Positions 27,407 through 36,677 of a stretch of DNA of 64,000 nucleotides are shown one piece after another. Positions within the stretch are counted from its first letter, which is position 1; each line of letters starts with the position of its first letter. The translations under genes and the position numbers were made by a program. A model generated the notes under the pieces. The model did not search any database and was not told the origin of the DNA. It saw nothing but the letters and a program-made list of their open reading frames with translations. Origin of the DNA: Giardia muris (Eukaryota; Fornicata; Diplomonadida; Hexamitidae); the NCBI GenBank assembly GCA_006247105.1, contig CM016925.1:248001-312000 (forward strand), given 5' to 3'.

Positions 27407-28321
27407 TCACGAGTCACTCGCCCGAACGAGCGCTCGGAACTTCAAAGAAGCCAGATACCTCTCCAGTTGGGATTGAGTGCCGCTCAAGGGGACAATGTGG
27501 GGCGGAGGGTTACATATCCAAGGATGTCTTAAGGCTTCGAATGATGTGATCCTGGTTGTAGGGTCCGGATCCAGGCAGCGTGAGATGAAGTCTTTGGCCT
27601 CTGTGGAAATCCCATCGAAGTTTGGAGAGGCGAAAGCCCAATCTTTGTTCTCCTTCTTGGTGATGATCTCTGCCTTATCCTCAGTTTCATCGAAAGGAAG
27701 AATGCCTCCGAGAAGGAGGTAGGTGGTGACACCCATAGCGTAAACGTCGGGCTCAGTGGAATAGGGCCGTTTCTGGAGGACCTCTGGAGAAGCGAAGGCT
27801 ATATAGTGGGTTTGTAACTCGGGAGGGCCACCATGTAGGTATTGGGAGAGCATGGTATCAATCAACTTGACGGTGCTATTGAATTCTCTGGACTCTCCTT
27901 GTGTGGGCTGCATCAGGAGGTTCTCGGGCTTGATCCCAAGGTGTGCGATGTTACGGGAATGCAAGTAGCAAAGGGCCTGGCAGATCTGTCGAACAAGACC
28001 ACGAGCGTCATCCTCGGAATAGTATTTCCGTTCTATGACGTATGTAAAGATGTCGCCGCCGGTGCACAGCTCCTGGACGATATAAACCCGGTCCCAGCTC
28101 TCGTAGAAGCCGTGGACGCGCGCGATATTTGGATGGCAAAGGCTTAGGACCAGCTCGGACTCGTACTTGAAGGTTTCCGGGTCGAACTTGACTTGCTTCT
28201 TATCAAGGACTTTAATGGCGACTGCCCGATTAGTTCGTATCTCGGTTCCGTAATGTACGGTCCCGGTGGTCCCAGTCCCTAAGATGTGATAACTTAAGTC
28301 GTAGAGATCACGAAAGGACAT
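27407..28321 (-). CDS. CAMK-like pseudokinase, 304 aa
   Basis: The protein is a single kinase fold with a CAMK look: Gly loop LGTGTTGTVHYG, VAIKVL with Lys37, HPNIARVHGFYE, GGDIFTYV, SPEVLQKRPYSTEPDVYAMGV, LLLGGILPF and a closing HPWI. The catalytic HRDLKPEN is HLGIKPEN (residues 127-134), so the catalytic Asp is Gly129, and DFG is DTM (155-157). With both changes it is probably catalytically dead and acts as a regulator or scaffold. There is no calmodulin-binding or EF-hand extension. The open frame continues 13 codons upstream, but the ATG at 28321 is preceded by GATAAAA and is the likely start. Confidence 0.9.
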   Translation of the reverse strand: MSFRDLYDLSYHILGTGTTGTVHYGTEIRTNRAVAIKVLDKKQVKFDPETFKYESELVLSLCHPNIARVHGFYESWDRVYIVQELCTGGDIFTYVIERKYYSEDDARGLVRQICQALCYLHSRNIAHLGIKPENLLMQPTQGESREFNSTVKLIDTMLSQYLHGGPPELQTHYIAFASPEVLQKRPYSTEPDVYAMGVTTYLLLGGILPFDETEDKAEIITKKENKDWAFASPNFDGISTEAKDFISRCLDPDPTTRITSFEALRHPWICNPPPHIVPLSGTQSQLERYLASLKFRALVRASDS

Positions 28322-28337
28322 TTTTATCGTCAAGATA
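28322..28337. promoter_or_regulatory. 16-bp intergenic bidirectional promoter
   Basis: Only 16 bp (TTTTATCGTCAAGATA) separate the divergent ATGs at 28321 (minus) and 28338 (plus). Each end has its own short A/T-rich element, TTTTAT and AAGATA. Any further promoter element must lie inside one of the two coding regions. Confidence 0.6.
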
Positions 28338-29987
28338 ATGGAAGCGACAGTATTGAACACTCTTTATCCGAATCCATCCCTTCTCACGGCCCCCGCCCTT
28401 CGAGTCCCGGGGCTTAGCCTCACCAGGAAGCAGAGGACTCAAGGTTCAAGACCCACAAGTACTAGGCCCAAACGAATAGGAACCATAGAAGAACCAAAGC
28501 CGGGGCATCGGAAGTTGACACCTGAGGAATTAGAATCTTGGTCGTGGCTATCCGAGCTCATGGCATTGACGGACCCGTCCTTCACTCAGACGGTACAGAC
28601 CACAGCAGATATATTTGAGAGGTTGCATGATGGTTACATCGTTGGGACACTTGTTGAGATGCTCACCCGGAAGCGTGTTCAAGGGCTTCAGAGGCAAGCC
28701 AAGCATGCGGCGATTTACCAGGTCTGGCAGAAGGTATTGGGTGTCCTTCGAACAGAGCTTTGTATGCCTACCACCTTTCTCTTCTGCGAACGGGACTTAG
28801 CTGGGGACATCGTGCAATTCAATGCCTCGATTTATGGGCTCCTAAAGGACTTACAAACAGCATATAAGCGTACTCCAATACGGTCTTTGACGCCTGTGGA
28901 AATGACTAAGACACGGCCAAAGAAAGCAAAGCCAGTTCAACAGCTAATAACTAATCAAGCCCAAGCTCAAGAGTCACTTGAAGAACTTGAAGAATGTAAG
29001 AATAGATGGTTAGAGATGCTAAAGCTTGAACCCTTGACAGATAGTTTAGCACCTCCTTCATGGAGGTCTGGACGATGCTTCCTAGCAATTGCACGTTCCT
29101 TATACTCCGTTCTTAAGTCTAAGACTCACAGCCAGAAATCTTTGCGTTTACCGTATCCAAATACGACTTCTCAACGGGAATCTATTGATAATATCAAATA
29201 TACCTTATCTCTTTTATCTCAATGTGGAGTCCCTTCATTATCCGAGCTTGATGAGCAGATCGATATCACATCTTCAAGTTTCTTCCAGAAGGTCCTAGGG
29301 CATGTAGCTGAACAATACCCAATTCGTCTCATCAATAATCATCAGATCAAATACAACCCTATTGAGTTATGCGTTCTTGAACGGTCAGTGATGCAATGGC
29401 TCTTCTCCTTGGATCTCTTTAGCCGACCACCCTATCTCTTCTCAACCCCTCCGAGGCTCAACTTGCTTCTGAACCATCTTAGGTCTGGTCTCTTGTTTCT
29501 AGACTTAGCCATCATTGGTCTGAAATTAGGAAAACTGGTTTGTTCCGAGGTCAACCTAGCGAGCCTTCTTACTATGCGAGAGGCCAACAACTTCCCTTGT
29601 TTTCTTGGTCTTAAAGTATTACTACTACAGAAAACTTTCGATAAGACTTCACTTGTGTCCATCCTCCCTACGACGTCAGGAGACTGGCCAGATGATGAGC
29701 TCGTGAGAGTGACCACACTTTCTACTGAGGAGATGCTGATCCTTCTAGAAGCCCTACATCGCTCCTGGAACAATATCATCAGTAAGAAAACTGGACCGTA
29801 TATCCCCTTCCCCCCATCCTTCCCCCTTGATGGCCCACTGAAGTATATCGACCCAAGCTTCACACGTCCACCTATGGAAGTCATGATAGAAGGGAACATC
29901 GCTCTCCCAGAGATATGGAGCCTTCCAGAAGTCCGAGGCTTACCAATACATTTTCAGCCGGATGGCGAGGTTGTTTCCATACTGTGA
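28338..29987 (+). CDS. CH-domain-like protein, 549 aa
   Basis: Residues about 67-180 resemble a calponin-homology fold: WLSELMAL, then FERLHDGYIVGTLVEML, then LCMPTTFLFCERDLAGDIVQFNASIYGLL, which follows the CH pattern of a conserved Leu-x-Asp-Gly block and a final Asp-Leu-x-Gly-Asp block. The rest is helical without a recognised domain. CH domains of this kind are found in microtubule- and cilium-associated proteins, which would fit Giardia's eight flagella and disc, but this is inference. Codon use is less biased than in the metabolic genes. Its TGA stop abuts the reverse-strand stop of the next gene. Confidence 0.8.
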   Translation: MEATVLNTLYPNPSLLTAPALRVPGLSLTRKQRTQGSRPTSTRPKRIGTIEEPKPGHRKLTPEELESWSWLSELMALTDPSFTQTVQTTADIFERLHDGYIVGTLVEMLTRKRVQGLQRQAKHAAIYQVWQKVLGVLRTELCMPTTFLFCERDLAGDIVQFNASIYGLLKDLQTAYKRTPIRSLTPVEMTKTRPKKAKPVQQLITNQAQAQESLEELEECKNRWLEMLKLEPLTDSLAPPSWRSGRCFLAIARSLYSVLKSKTHSQKSLRLPYPNTTSQRESIDNIKYTLSLLSQCGVPSLSELDEQIDITSSSFFQKVLGHVAEQYPIRLINNHQIKYNPIELCVLERSVMQWLFSLDLFSRPPYLFSTPPRLNLLLNHLRSGLLFLDLAIIGLKLGKLVCSEVNLASLLTMREANNFPCFLGLKVLLLQKTFDKTSLVSILPTTSGDWPDDELVRVTTLSTEEMLILLEALHRSWNNIISKKTGPYIPFPPSFPLDGPLKYIDPSFTRPPMEVMIEGNIALPEIWSLPEVRGLPIHFQPDGEVVSIL

Positions 29988-30860
29988 TCACTTGACATTC
30001 AGTGTGTAATTTAGTTGGTATTTGCGCCGAGAGGGAAGCATGTAGTGTTCAGACCGGAGTGGAGCGCGAATCGTCGCCGCGTTACGCCGGACGCGCGAGA
30101 CAGCCTCGATGTTATCTGACATGATATCACGATCCGGAGAGTACGAATGGCTCGGACTCGCAGTCGGACTTGATGTGTAAGTCAGGCGTTGAATTTCATT
30201 ATACGCCGCAGCCCGCGAGCTGGATACCGAACGCATGGACGTGACCATGATCGAGTTCTTCCCTCGGCGCTTTGGACTACTACGAGTCTGACTGAGGGCC
30301 AAGTCGTCGGTGTTCGAGGGCTCCACCATCGAGCTCTGGTAGACACTCGAATGATTAGTGTACCGAGGGGCCGGAAGAGGCTGGGTCAGGCCTCGCGTCG
30401 GAGAACCACGAACGGGTGACTGACCAGTACGCGGTTGCGAGCGAATAGGCGACTTCACCCGCGCAGACTGCTTGCTGACCAACAGATGGCCATTCGAGCC
30501 GTTGATCTGGGGCGTAAAGGGCTTCCTATACGCATCCTCCGGCTCTGGAGGAAGTAAGGTTGGAGAGAATATTGGATGGGACGTGACCGGCTTCCGCTTT
30601 GGTGAGGCCTTCGGAGAATTAACGCTACGGTAGATCACCTCCTGCTTCTGCCGGGATGGCGGCTCGTAGAGCGCCGTGCCCCCATAATAGCGCGAATTTC
30701 GCGCCGCGATTACAGCATTTTTGTTCATGGTGATGAAGTCCTTGACAACCATCTCGCGGGCAGGCTTTCGGGACGGAGAGGAGGGCATGTACCGGTCGAG
30801 CCGCTCGTCCGAGAAGAAAGGCCCCCCACTACTATAACCGCCTGAGCCTTGGGGACTCAT
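29988..30860 (-). CDS. Ser/Pro-rich basic protein with enkurin-like motif, 290 aa
   Basis: Most of the protein is disordered, rich in Ser, Pro, Arg and Tyr, with many SP sites. Near residues 39-56 is VKDFITMNKNAVIAARN, which resembles the [KN]FIxxN motif that recurs in enkurin and other microtubule-inner proteins of cilia. That is a short match and could be chance. The ATG at 30860 has an excellent TTTAAAAATG context. No membrane segment or signal peptide is present. A flagellar or disc location would fit, but this is inference. Confidence 0.8.
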   Translation of the reverse strand: MSPQGSGGYSSGGPFFSDERLDRYMPSSPSRKPAREMVVKDFITMNKNAVIAARNSRYYGGTALYEPPSRQKQEVIYRSVNSPKASPKRKPVTSHPIFSPTLLPPEPEDAYRKPFTPQINGSNGHLLVSKQSARVKSPIRSQPRTGQSPVRGSPTRGLTQPLPAPRYTNHSSVYQSSMVEPSNTDDLALSQTRSSPKRRGKNSIMVTSMRSVSSSRAAAYNEIQRLTYTSSPTASPSHSYSPDRDIMSDNIEAVSRVRRNAATIRAPLRSEHYMLPSRRKYQLNYTLNVK

Positions 30861-31008
30861 TTTTAAATTCGTCGTGTTCCCGATTCAAGTCCTCGCCAAT
30901 GGCCGAAAGCGACCGCATTGTGCACTGCGGATCGCGGAAGATATCGCTATCATCGATGCCGATGCCGCGGAGGTCGTCCTGGTCGTCAAAAGGACCGATC
31001 CTGTTGGG

Positions 31009-32067
31009 ATGGCTTGCGATTTGAATTCGTCTGAACTTCTTCGCTTGGAGATTGAAGGTCATCTCCTTGTCGTCTATGCCATTCATCGAGATAGCGTGCT
31101 AGCGGCCTTAGCCTCCCGGCGACTAGGGCAGGAAGTTATGTTGAACGGCTTCCTGCTTATCCAGGCACCAAGACAAACATTTCGATTACCTCGACGGCCG
31201 TGTAAGTTACTGCTCACTCTGACAGGGGTTCAGCTCTCATTGGACGCCTTAGAACTTCGATATTCTTCCCTCACTGAAGTATCCCTTCAAGGGGATACGG
31301 TTCTGGTCCGGACTCATGAGGACCAACAGAAGAAATACTTCCTGCAAGGGTTGCACCCCTACACAACACACCTGATCTACTCAGTCTTAAGAGCCGGAAT
31401 GATCTATAAGCCATGTGATGCAGATCAAGAAGGCTGGACAGACCAGCCTCTACTTAGGAGCGCAGGGTACATTGACGCCTTGAATGTCTCAATAGTTCGG
31501 ACTTCGGGACTCACTACATCCTCGTCTAGCCAAGTAGTCTTACCTCAGAATACGACCGAATCCACAAGCTCAACAAGCTCTTTAGGGTCATCGGAATCGA
31601 TTTGCTTGGAACCCACGATCTCACGGCCAGAGTCTCCCACAGATCTTACACTAACCATTGGCGATACGGGAGGTCCCGATGTCTACCTCTATATCGATGA
31701 CGAGTTCAAGGAGGCGACGCTTGTGGAGGCGGAGCAACGGCAGATCGAGAGGCGTGGATATCTCGAGCTGACGTTACGGTGCAGAGATGTCACCAGGACC
31801 ATCCAGATCCGTAACATTCTTCAAGGCTTTCCGGCCGCCCAGCGGTTCGCAGGCCTAGGAGGAAACGATGGACTCCTTACCCGTGCCACAGATGTTCATC
31901 AGCAGTTTATCAGACGACATCCGGAACATGCCGAATTAAAGGTCCTGGTCCTCTTCTCTTGCCAAGGGACGACCCCAACGGTTTTCTTGGCCCCTCGAGA
32001 GACGGCGGAGTCCCTATGTCTTTGTGTCACAGTCCTCCTCCTCGCACGCCCTACGGCGTGTAAATAA
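31009..32067 (+). CDS. Hypothetical protein, N-terminus uncertain
   Basis: The first in-frame ATG is at 31009, giving 352 residues (MACDLNSSELLRLEIEG). Protein-like sequence in the same frame continues upstream to about 30925 (AEDIAIIDADAAEVVLVVK), where only a GTG is available. A well-placed ATG at 30899, just downstream of the A/T-rich divergent promoter, is in another frame that closes after 40 residues. Either a one-base frameshift separates the true start from the body, or the start is non-ATG or late. The middle (about residues 75-125) has alternating strands that could be a PH-like fold, then a Ser/Thr-rich linker. I do not recognise the family. Confidence 0.7.
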   Translation: MACDLNSSELLRLEIEGHLLVVYAIHRDSVLAALASRRLGQEVMLNGFLLIQAPRQTFRLPRRPCKLLLTLTGVQLSLDALELRYSSLTEVSLQGDTVLVRTHEDQQKKYFLQGLHPYTTHLIYSVLRAGMIYKPCDADQEGWTDQPLLRSAGYIDALNVSIVRTSGLTTSSSSQVVLPQNTTESTSSTSSLGSSESICLEPTISRPESPTDLTLTIGDTGGPDVYLYIDDEFKEATLVEAEQRQIERRGYLELTLRCRDVTRTIQIRNILQGFPAAQRFAGLGGNDGLLTRATDVHQQFIRRHPEHAELKVLVLFSCQGTTPTVFLAPRETAESLCLCVTVLLLARPTACK

Positions 32068-32196
32068 ACGCCCCCGTTTGTGGTGTGAGCCTGGAGGTCG
32101 GCAATAGTTGTTGCTTGGTTAGAGGGGGGGTGAGTAAAGGGTAGGGGGTGGTCAACGATTGGTCTGGGTGAGCCCCCTTTGAGTCGGACAAAAAAC

Positions 32197-35100
32197 ATGC
32201 CGAAGGCGACACCCGTTGATGGAAACTGCGCCGTTGCGCACGTTTCGTACTTCTTCTCGGATGCGGCATTGATCTTCCCGATCACTCCCTCGTCCCCCAT
32301 GGCTGAGTACGTCGATAGCTGGGCTGCCCAGGGCCGCAAGAACGGCTTTGGCCAGATCCTTCGTGTCGAGGAGCTGAACTCCGAGGGTGGGGCGGCCGGT
32401 GCGCTCCATGGTGCGCTCTCAACGGGTGTCCTTGCGACCACCTACACCGCGTCTCAGGGCCTTCTCCTAATGGTTCCCAACATGTACAAGTTGGCCGGTG
32501 AGCACCTTCCTGCCGTTCTGCACGTTGCCGCTCGTACCCTCGCAACCCATTCTCTCTCTGTCCACGGTGACCACAGCGACCTTATGGCCATTCGCCAGAC
32601 TGGTTGTGCCATCATCGTCTCTGAGGACGTCCAGCAGGCCGCCGACATGGCTATCGCTGCTCATCTCACTGCGATCAACGCGTCCCATCCCGTCGTGAAT
32701 GCCTTCGACGGTTTTCGCACGTCTCACACGATCAAGAAGATCGAGCTTGTTGACTACTCTGAGCTCGAGCCTCACCTTCCCCACGATGCGATCGAGCGCT
32801 TCCGCAAGTCCTCGCTCAACCCTGAGCACCCTCATATGCGAGGGTCGTGCCAGGGCCCGCCTGTCTGGATGCAGGCCGGTGAGGCCGACAATATGCACTA
32901 CGATAAGGTCATTTCTCACTTCGAGGAGTCTCTTGGCGTCGTTGAAAAGATCACTGGGCGCAAGTACGCTTGCTTCGAGTATACGGGTGCTCCCGATGCG
33001 ACCTCGGTCATCGTCATCATGGGTAGCGGCTACCTCACTGTCTGTGAGGCGGTCGAGCACCTCGTTGCCAAGGGAGAGAAGGTCGGTGTCGTCTGCGTCC
33101 GCCTTTTCAGGCCCTTCTCGCCTGAGCGCCTTGCGACTGCCATTCCTCGCACGGCAACCCGCATCTGCGTCATGGATCGCAGCAAGGAGATCACGGCATG
33201 TGCCGAGGCTCTCCGCCTCGATGTCGTCAGCTCCCTCCAGATGACAGGCCGCCTCTCCGGGGTGGTGCACATCATCGGCGGGCGCTACGGCCTGTCGTCG
33301 AAGGACTTCAATACGGCCGACGTGTTTGCGATCTTTAAGAACCTCCAGAGGGTCAAGCCTCTCGATCGCTTCACGGTCGGGATTACCGACGACGTCACTC
33401 ATCTTTCGCTTCCGCGCGACCCGTGCAGCCCGTCACTCGTTCCTCCTGGGACTGTCCAGTGCATCTTCTATGGGATGGGTTCGGATGGTGTTGTTGGGGC
33501 GAACAAGAACGCTATCAAGATCATTGCGGACAACACGCCCCTCTACGCTCAAGGCTACTTCGACTACGATTCCTTCAAGGCTGGAGGCTTCACGGCGGCT
33601 CATCTCCGCTTTGGGCCTCAGCCGATCCGCTGTGAGTACTTCATTTGCGACGCCGACTATACTGCAGTCTCTCAACCCTCGTACTTCAACAAGTATTCCG
33701 GGCTCCTTGTTGAGCGCTGCAAGCCCAATAGCATCCTTCTCCTCAACACCCCTGCGCGGACCCTCGAGGAGGTCACGGCGGTTATCCCCAAGGCGATGCG
33801 CCAAATGATTGAGGAGCGGAGCCTCCAGTTGAAGGTCATGGATGCCAGTGCAATCGCCCTGGAGGCAGGCCTGCCTGGACGCATCAACTCTGCAATGCAG
33901 GCTGCCTTCTTCCTCCTTTCCGGGGTCCTTCCCTCTGAGGAGGCCATCAAGATCTGGAGGGACACGATCGTCAAGACTTTCAAGCGCAAGGGTGAGAAGG
34001 TCGTCAACCAGAACCTCGCGTGCGTCGATGCAACGCTCAAGCCCGGTGCCATTGCTTCGATCGATTATCCGCGGAACTGGGCCTCTTTCGAGGAGGGTCC
34101 CGGTGTCAAGTACTACAACGAGCGTCTCGGGAAGATTCTTAGCACGGCTCCGGAGTTCGTCAAGGATGTTGTCCTCCCGGTCAGTCTTGGTCGCGGCGAT
34201 GCGCTCCCTGTTAGCAAGTTCGAGCGCAACGGGTTCATGATGACTGGGACGACGAAGTTCACGAAGCGGGGGGTCGCGGTTCGCGTTCCGATTTGGCAGT
34301 CGAGCACCTGCATCCAGTGCATGCTCTGTGTCACAGCTTGCCCGCACGCTGTCATTCGCCCCTATCTGATCGATTCGTCGGAGGAGGGTCGGCTTTGTGC
34401 TTCTGTCCAGGAGGCAATGATTGATGCGAAGAACCCTGTCGTCAAGCGCCATGGCTCGTACAAGCTCGTCCTCCAGGCATCGCCTCTTGACTGCACGGGC
34501 TGCAGCCTCTGCTATCAGGTCTGTCCGACGAAGGATAAGGGGACGCTCCGCATGGAGGTCCTTCACCATGTCGAGCAGACCGAAGCGGCGAAGTTCGACT
34601 CTCTGAGCTCCATCGTCACCCCGAAGACGGAGGACTGGTCGATCGACGACCGTGTGGCTGCATACCAGTTCCGCGAGCCGCTCTTCGAGTACCATGGTGC
34701 CTGTGCTGGGTGCGGTGAGACGGCCTATATTACGCATATAACGCGACTCTTCGGTGATCGCCTGATTATTGCGAACGCGACTGGCTGCTCGTCGATCTAC
34801 GGCTTCAGCTACCCGTACTCGCCCTTCACGAAGAACTCGAAGGGGCACGGGCCCGCCTGGGCTAACTCCCTCTTCGAGGACAACGCTGAGTTCGGTCTTG
34901 GAATGCTTGTTGGGATTCAACAGCGCCGTCAGCGCGTTCTCGACGTCGTCAAGGGGATGATCGAGAAGGGTCTTGGAGGTGACGAGTTCCTCGCGGCTGC
35001 TCGCGACTGGGTTGCCAACTACTCGAAGATTGTGGAGAGTGAGACGACTGGACTCGTCCTTGCCGAGCAGATTAAGGCTCTCCAGGGGTCTGACGTTGCT

Positions 35101-35787
35101 GAGCAGAAGGCCCTTCTTGGGCAGGCCTCGAGCCTCGACCTTCTGGCGAAGCCTCTCATCCTGATCATGGGTGGTGATGGATGGGCTTACGACATCGGTT
35201 TTGCTGGCCTCGACCAGGTTCTGGCAAGCGGTCTGGACGTGACGATCTTCGTCCTTGATACGGAGGTCTACTCGAACACTGGGGGCCAACGCTCTAAGGC
35301 CACGCCTCTTAGCGCAGTTGCTCGCTTTGCTGCCAGTGGGAAACGCACGGAGAAGAAGGATATGGGCCTCATTGCGATGTCCTATGAGGACACCTACGTC
35401 GCGTCCATCAGCCTCGGCTCGTCACACGCACATGCGATCAAATCTATCCGTGAGGCCTTCGAGTGGGAGGGTCCGTCGATCATCCTCGCGTATGCTCCCT
35501 GCATCGAGCATGGCGAGAGCATGGATCAGACGAGTGCTGCCCAGAAGCTTGCCGTTGAGACGGGTTACTGGCTGACGTATACGAGGCATCCCAAGACGGG
35601 TCTCAAGATGGTCGGGGCCGCTCCGTCGAAGCCCGTCAAGGAGTTCTTGGGCAGGCAGAACAGGTTCAAGCAGCTGGTTAGCGAGCGCTCAGCCATTGCT
35701 GAGGAGCTTCACGATGAGCTTCAAAAGTTCATTGACGACAGGTATAAGAAGTATACGGACCTCGCCGCCAGCAGCAAGAAAGAGTAG
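32197..35787 (+). CDS. PFOR: Pyruvate:ferredoxin oxidoreductase
   Basis: This 1196-residue enzyme decarboxylates pyruvate to acetyl-CoA and CO2 with reduction of ferredoxin (EC 1.2.7.1), a central energy step in anaerobic protists. The domain order is that of single-chain PFORs: N-terminal TPP-binding domain (FPITPSSPMAEYVDSW), transketolase-like C domain, gamma-type domain (GMGSDGVVGANKNAIKII), two 4Fe-4S motifs (CIQCMLCVTACPHA near 704, CTGCSLCYQVCP near 765), and the C-terminal TPP domain (GDGWAYDIGFAGLDQ near 992, then NTGGQRSKATP). The start is the ATG after CAAAAAAC. Codon use is extremely G/C-biased, consistent with high expression, and produces a long antisense shadow frame. An AGTGAAC signal lies 13 bp after the stop. 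Confidence 0.99.
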   Translation: MPKATPVDGNCAVAHVSYFFSDAALIFPITPSSPMAEYVDSWAAQGRKNGFGQILRVEELNSEGGAAGALHGALSTGVLATTYTASQGLLLMVPNMYKLAGEHLPAVLHVAARTLATHSLSVHGDHSDLMAIRQTGCAIIVSEDVQQAADMAIAAHLTAINASHPVVNAFDGFRTSHTIKKIELVDYSELEPHLPHDAIERFRKSSLNPEHPHMRGSCQGPPVWMQAGEADNMHYDKVISHFEESLGVVEKITGRKYACFEYTGAPDATSVIVIMGSGYLTVCEAVEHLVAKGEKVGVVCVRLFRPFSPERLATAIPRTATRICVMDRSKEITACAEALRLDVVSSLQMTGRLSGVVHIIGGRYGLSSKDFNTADVFAIFKNLQRVKPLDRFTVGITDDVTHLSLPRDPCSPSLVPPGTVQCIFYGMGSDGVVGANKNAIKIIADNTPLYAQGYFDYDSFKAGGFTAAHLRFGPQPIRCEYFICDADYTAVSQPSYFNKYSGLLVERCKPNSILLLNTPARTLEEVTAVIPKAMRQMIEERSLQLKVMDASAIALEAGLPGRINSAMQAAFFLLSGVLPSEEAIKIWRDTIVKTFKRKGEKVVNQNLACVDATLKPGAIASIDYPRNWASFEEGPGVKYYNERLGKILSTAPEFVKDVVLPVSLGRGDALPVSKFERNGFMMTGTTKFTKRGVAVRVPIWQSSTCIQCMLCVTACPHAVIRPYLIDSSEEGRLCASVQEAMIDAKNPVVKRHGSYKLVLQASPLDCTGCSLCYQVCPTKDKGTLRMEVLHHVEQTEAAKFDSLSSIVTPKTEDWSIDDRVAAYQFREPLFEYHGACAGCGETAYITHITRLFGDRLIIANATGCSSIYGFSYPYSPFTKNSKGHGPAWANSLFEDNAEFGLGMLVGIQQRRQRVLDVVKGMIEKGLGGDEFLAAARDWVANYSKIVESETTGLVLAEQIKALQGSDVAEQKALLGQASSLDLLAKPLILIMGGDGWAYDIGFAGLDQVLASGLDVTIFVLDTEVYSNTGGQRSKATPLSAVARFAASGKRTEKKDMGLIAMSYEDTYVASISLGSSHAHAIKSIREAFEWEGPSIILAYAPCIEHGESMDQTSAAQKLAVETGYWLTYTRHPKTGLKMVGAAPSKPVKEFLGRQNRFKQLVSERSAIAEELHDELQKFIDDRYKKYTDLAASSKKE

Positions 35788-35800
35788 GATTTACCTGTAG

Positions 35801-35807
35801 AGTGAAC
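35801..35807 (+). terminator. AGTGAAC polyadenylation-type signal of PFOR
   Basis: AGTGAAC lies 13 bp after the PFOR TAG stop (35785-35787) and ends on the stop codon of the convergent gene at 35807. Confidence 0.5.
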
Positions 35808-36655
35808 TATGTAAGAAGTTCTCCGAGGCGTTCATTGACGAAGCGTGTGTCATATATTGGTTGTCCACCGCGCTCTAGCCATTCTCGGATCCGTTTGAGA
35901 GTTAAATAATAGTCACAATAGACACGAATAGTTAAAGAGGCGGCTTCTTGACGTGGGTTTCGACAGATGAGCATATTTGGACTGCCATCTCGCTCGATAA
36001 CGGCCTCAATGCTTCCGGACGGTGCTGCACGTAGGTTTTCTGGTTCAACCACCAAACCTAATGCGCGAAGAGGGTTAATTGCCGAGCTAAGACGACGTCG
36101 TTGAAAGCCTGTTACGGAGACCAATTGATCCCTTGTTCGTGGCTCATCTAGAGCGGCCACGAGGCTTTGGAACACCATTTCAAGTGACGAGACACCACGA
36201 CCGGTATGTTCTGTCCCAGATAGTGTCGGATAAGGGAAATAACTCTCAACCCGAACTCCACTGTATGCTGCATTGAGAGCCAAGAAAAGGGGGAGACGAC
36301 TGAGAGCTCTAAAGTTCTTTGCCCCGAGTAAGACTGCTAGACGTTCGATGCTATCGGTCTCGTTGCAACATGGTGTCATTGCTAGGGTGGTAAGGATGGC
36401 TCCCTGTCTAGCTAGGTACTCGTCGGCTTGCCGTGCCAATAAGGAGACTACCTTCTTGTGTTTCTGGCAGATGGGATCCTCTTGCATCGTTGAAGTAACA
36501 TCTTGTTCAAAGTTAAAGACTGATGGCGTATCCGCCTCCTCAAGGTTTTGGATCGGGAGGAATGCATCTAAGATGAGCTCTGTGGAATCATCCAGCATTT
36601 TCTGCCCATTACGAGTTGCGAAGGTGCTGAGCCTTCGCGATAAGACAGGTAACAT
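35807..36655 (-). CDS. Hypothetical protein with winged-helix-like segment, 282 aa
   Basis: The protein is mostly helical and soluble. Residues about 170-205 (TRDQLVSVTGFQRRRLSSAINPLRALGLV) read like a small winged-helix unit: a helix, a turn, a recognition helix and a closing strand. I recognise no named family, and a transcription-factor role would be speculation. It begins inside the AGTGAATG that also forms the polyadenylation-type signal of the preceding same-strand gene. Confidence 0.75.
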   Translation of the reverse strand: MLPVLSRRLSTFATRNGQKMLDDSTELILDAFLPIQNLEEADTPSVFNFEQDVTSTMQEDPICQKHKKVVSLLARQADEYLARQGAILTTLAMTPCCNETDSIERLAVLLGAKNFRALSRLPLFLALNAAYSGVRVESYFPYPTLSGTEHTGRGVSSLEMVFQSLVAALDEPRTRDQLVSVTGFQRRRLSSAINPLRALGLVVEPENLRAAPSGSIEAVIERDGSPNMLICRNPRQEAASLTIRVYCDYYLTLKRIREWLERGGQPIYDTRFVNERLGELLT

Positions 36656-36660
36656 TCACT
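36654..36660 (-). terminator. AGTGAAT signal overlapping the next gene's ATG
   Basis: On the minus strand AGTGAATG combines the polyadenylation-type heptamer of the membrane-protein gene (stop at 36678) with the ATG of the following gene at 36655. Confidence 0.5.
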
Positions 36661-36677
36661 CCCTAAAAAAACTCATA

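Noticed and set aside
30899..31009. An intron explaining the frame conflict
   Set aside because: I see no Giardia-type 5' GTATGTT or 3' ACACACAG signals in this stretch, so a frameshift or late start is simpler.
33433..35289. Long (618-codon) open frame on the minus strand inside PFOR
   Set aside because: It is exactly antisense to PFOR and arises from the strong third-position G/C bias. It has no initiator context and its translation is Arg/Asp/Leu-rich without domains.
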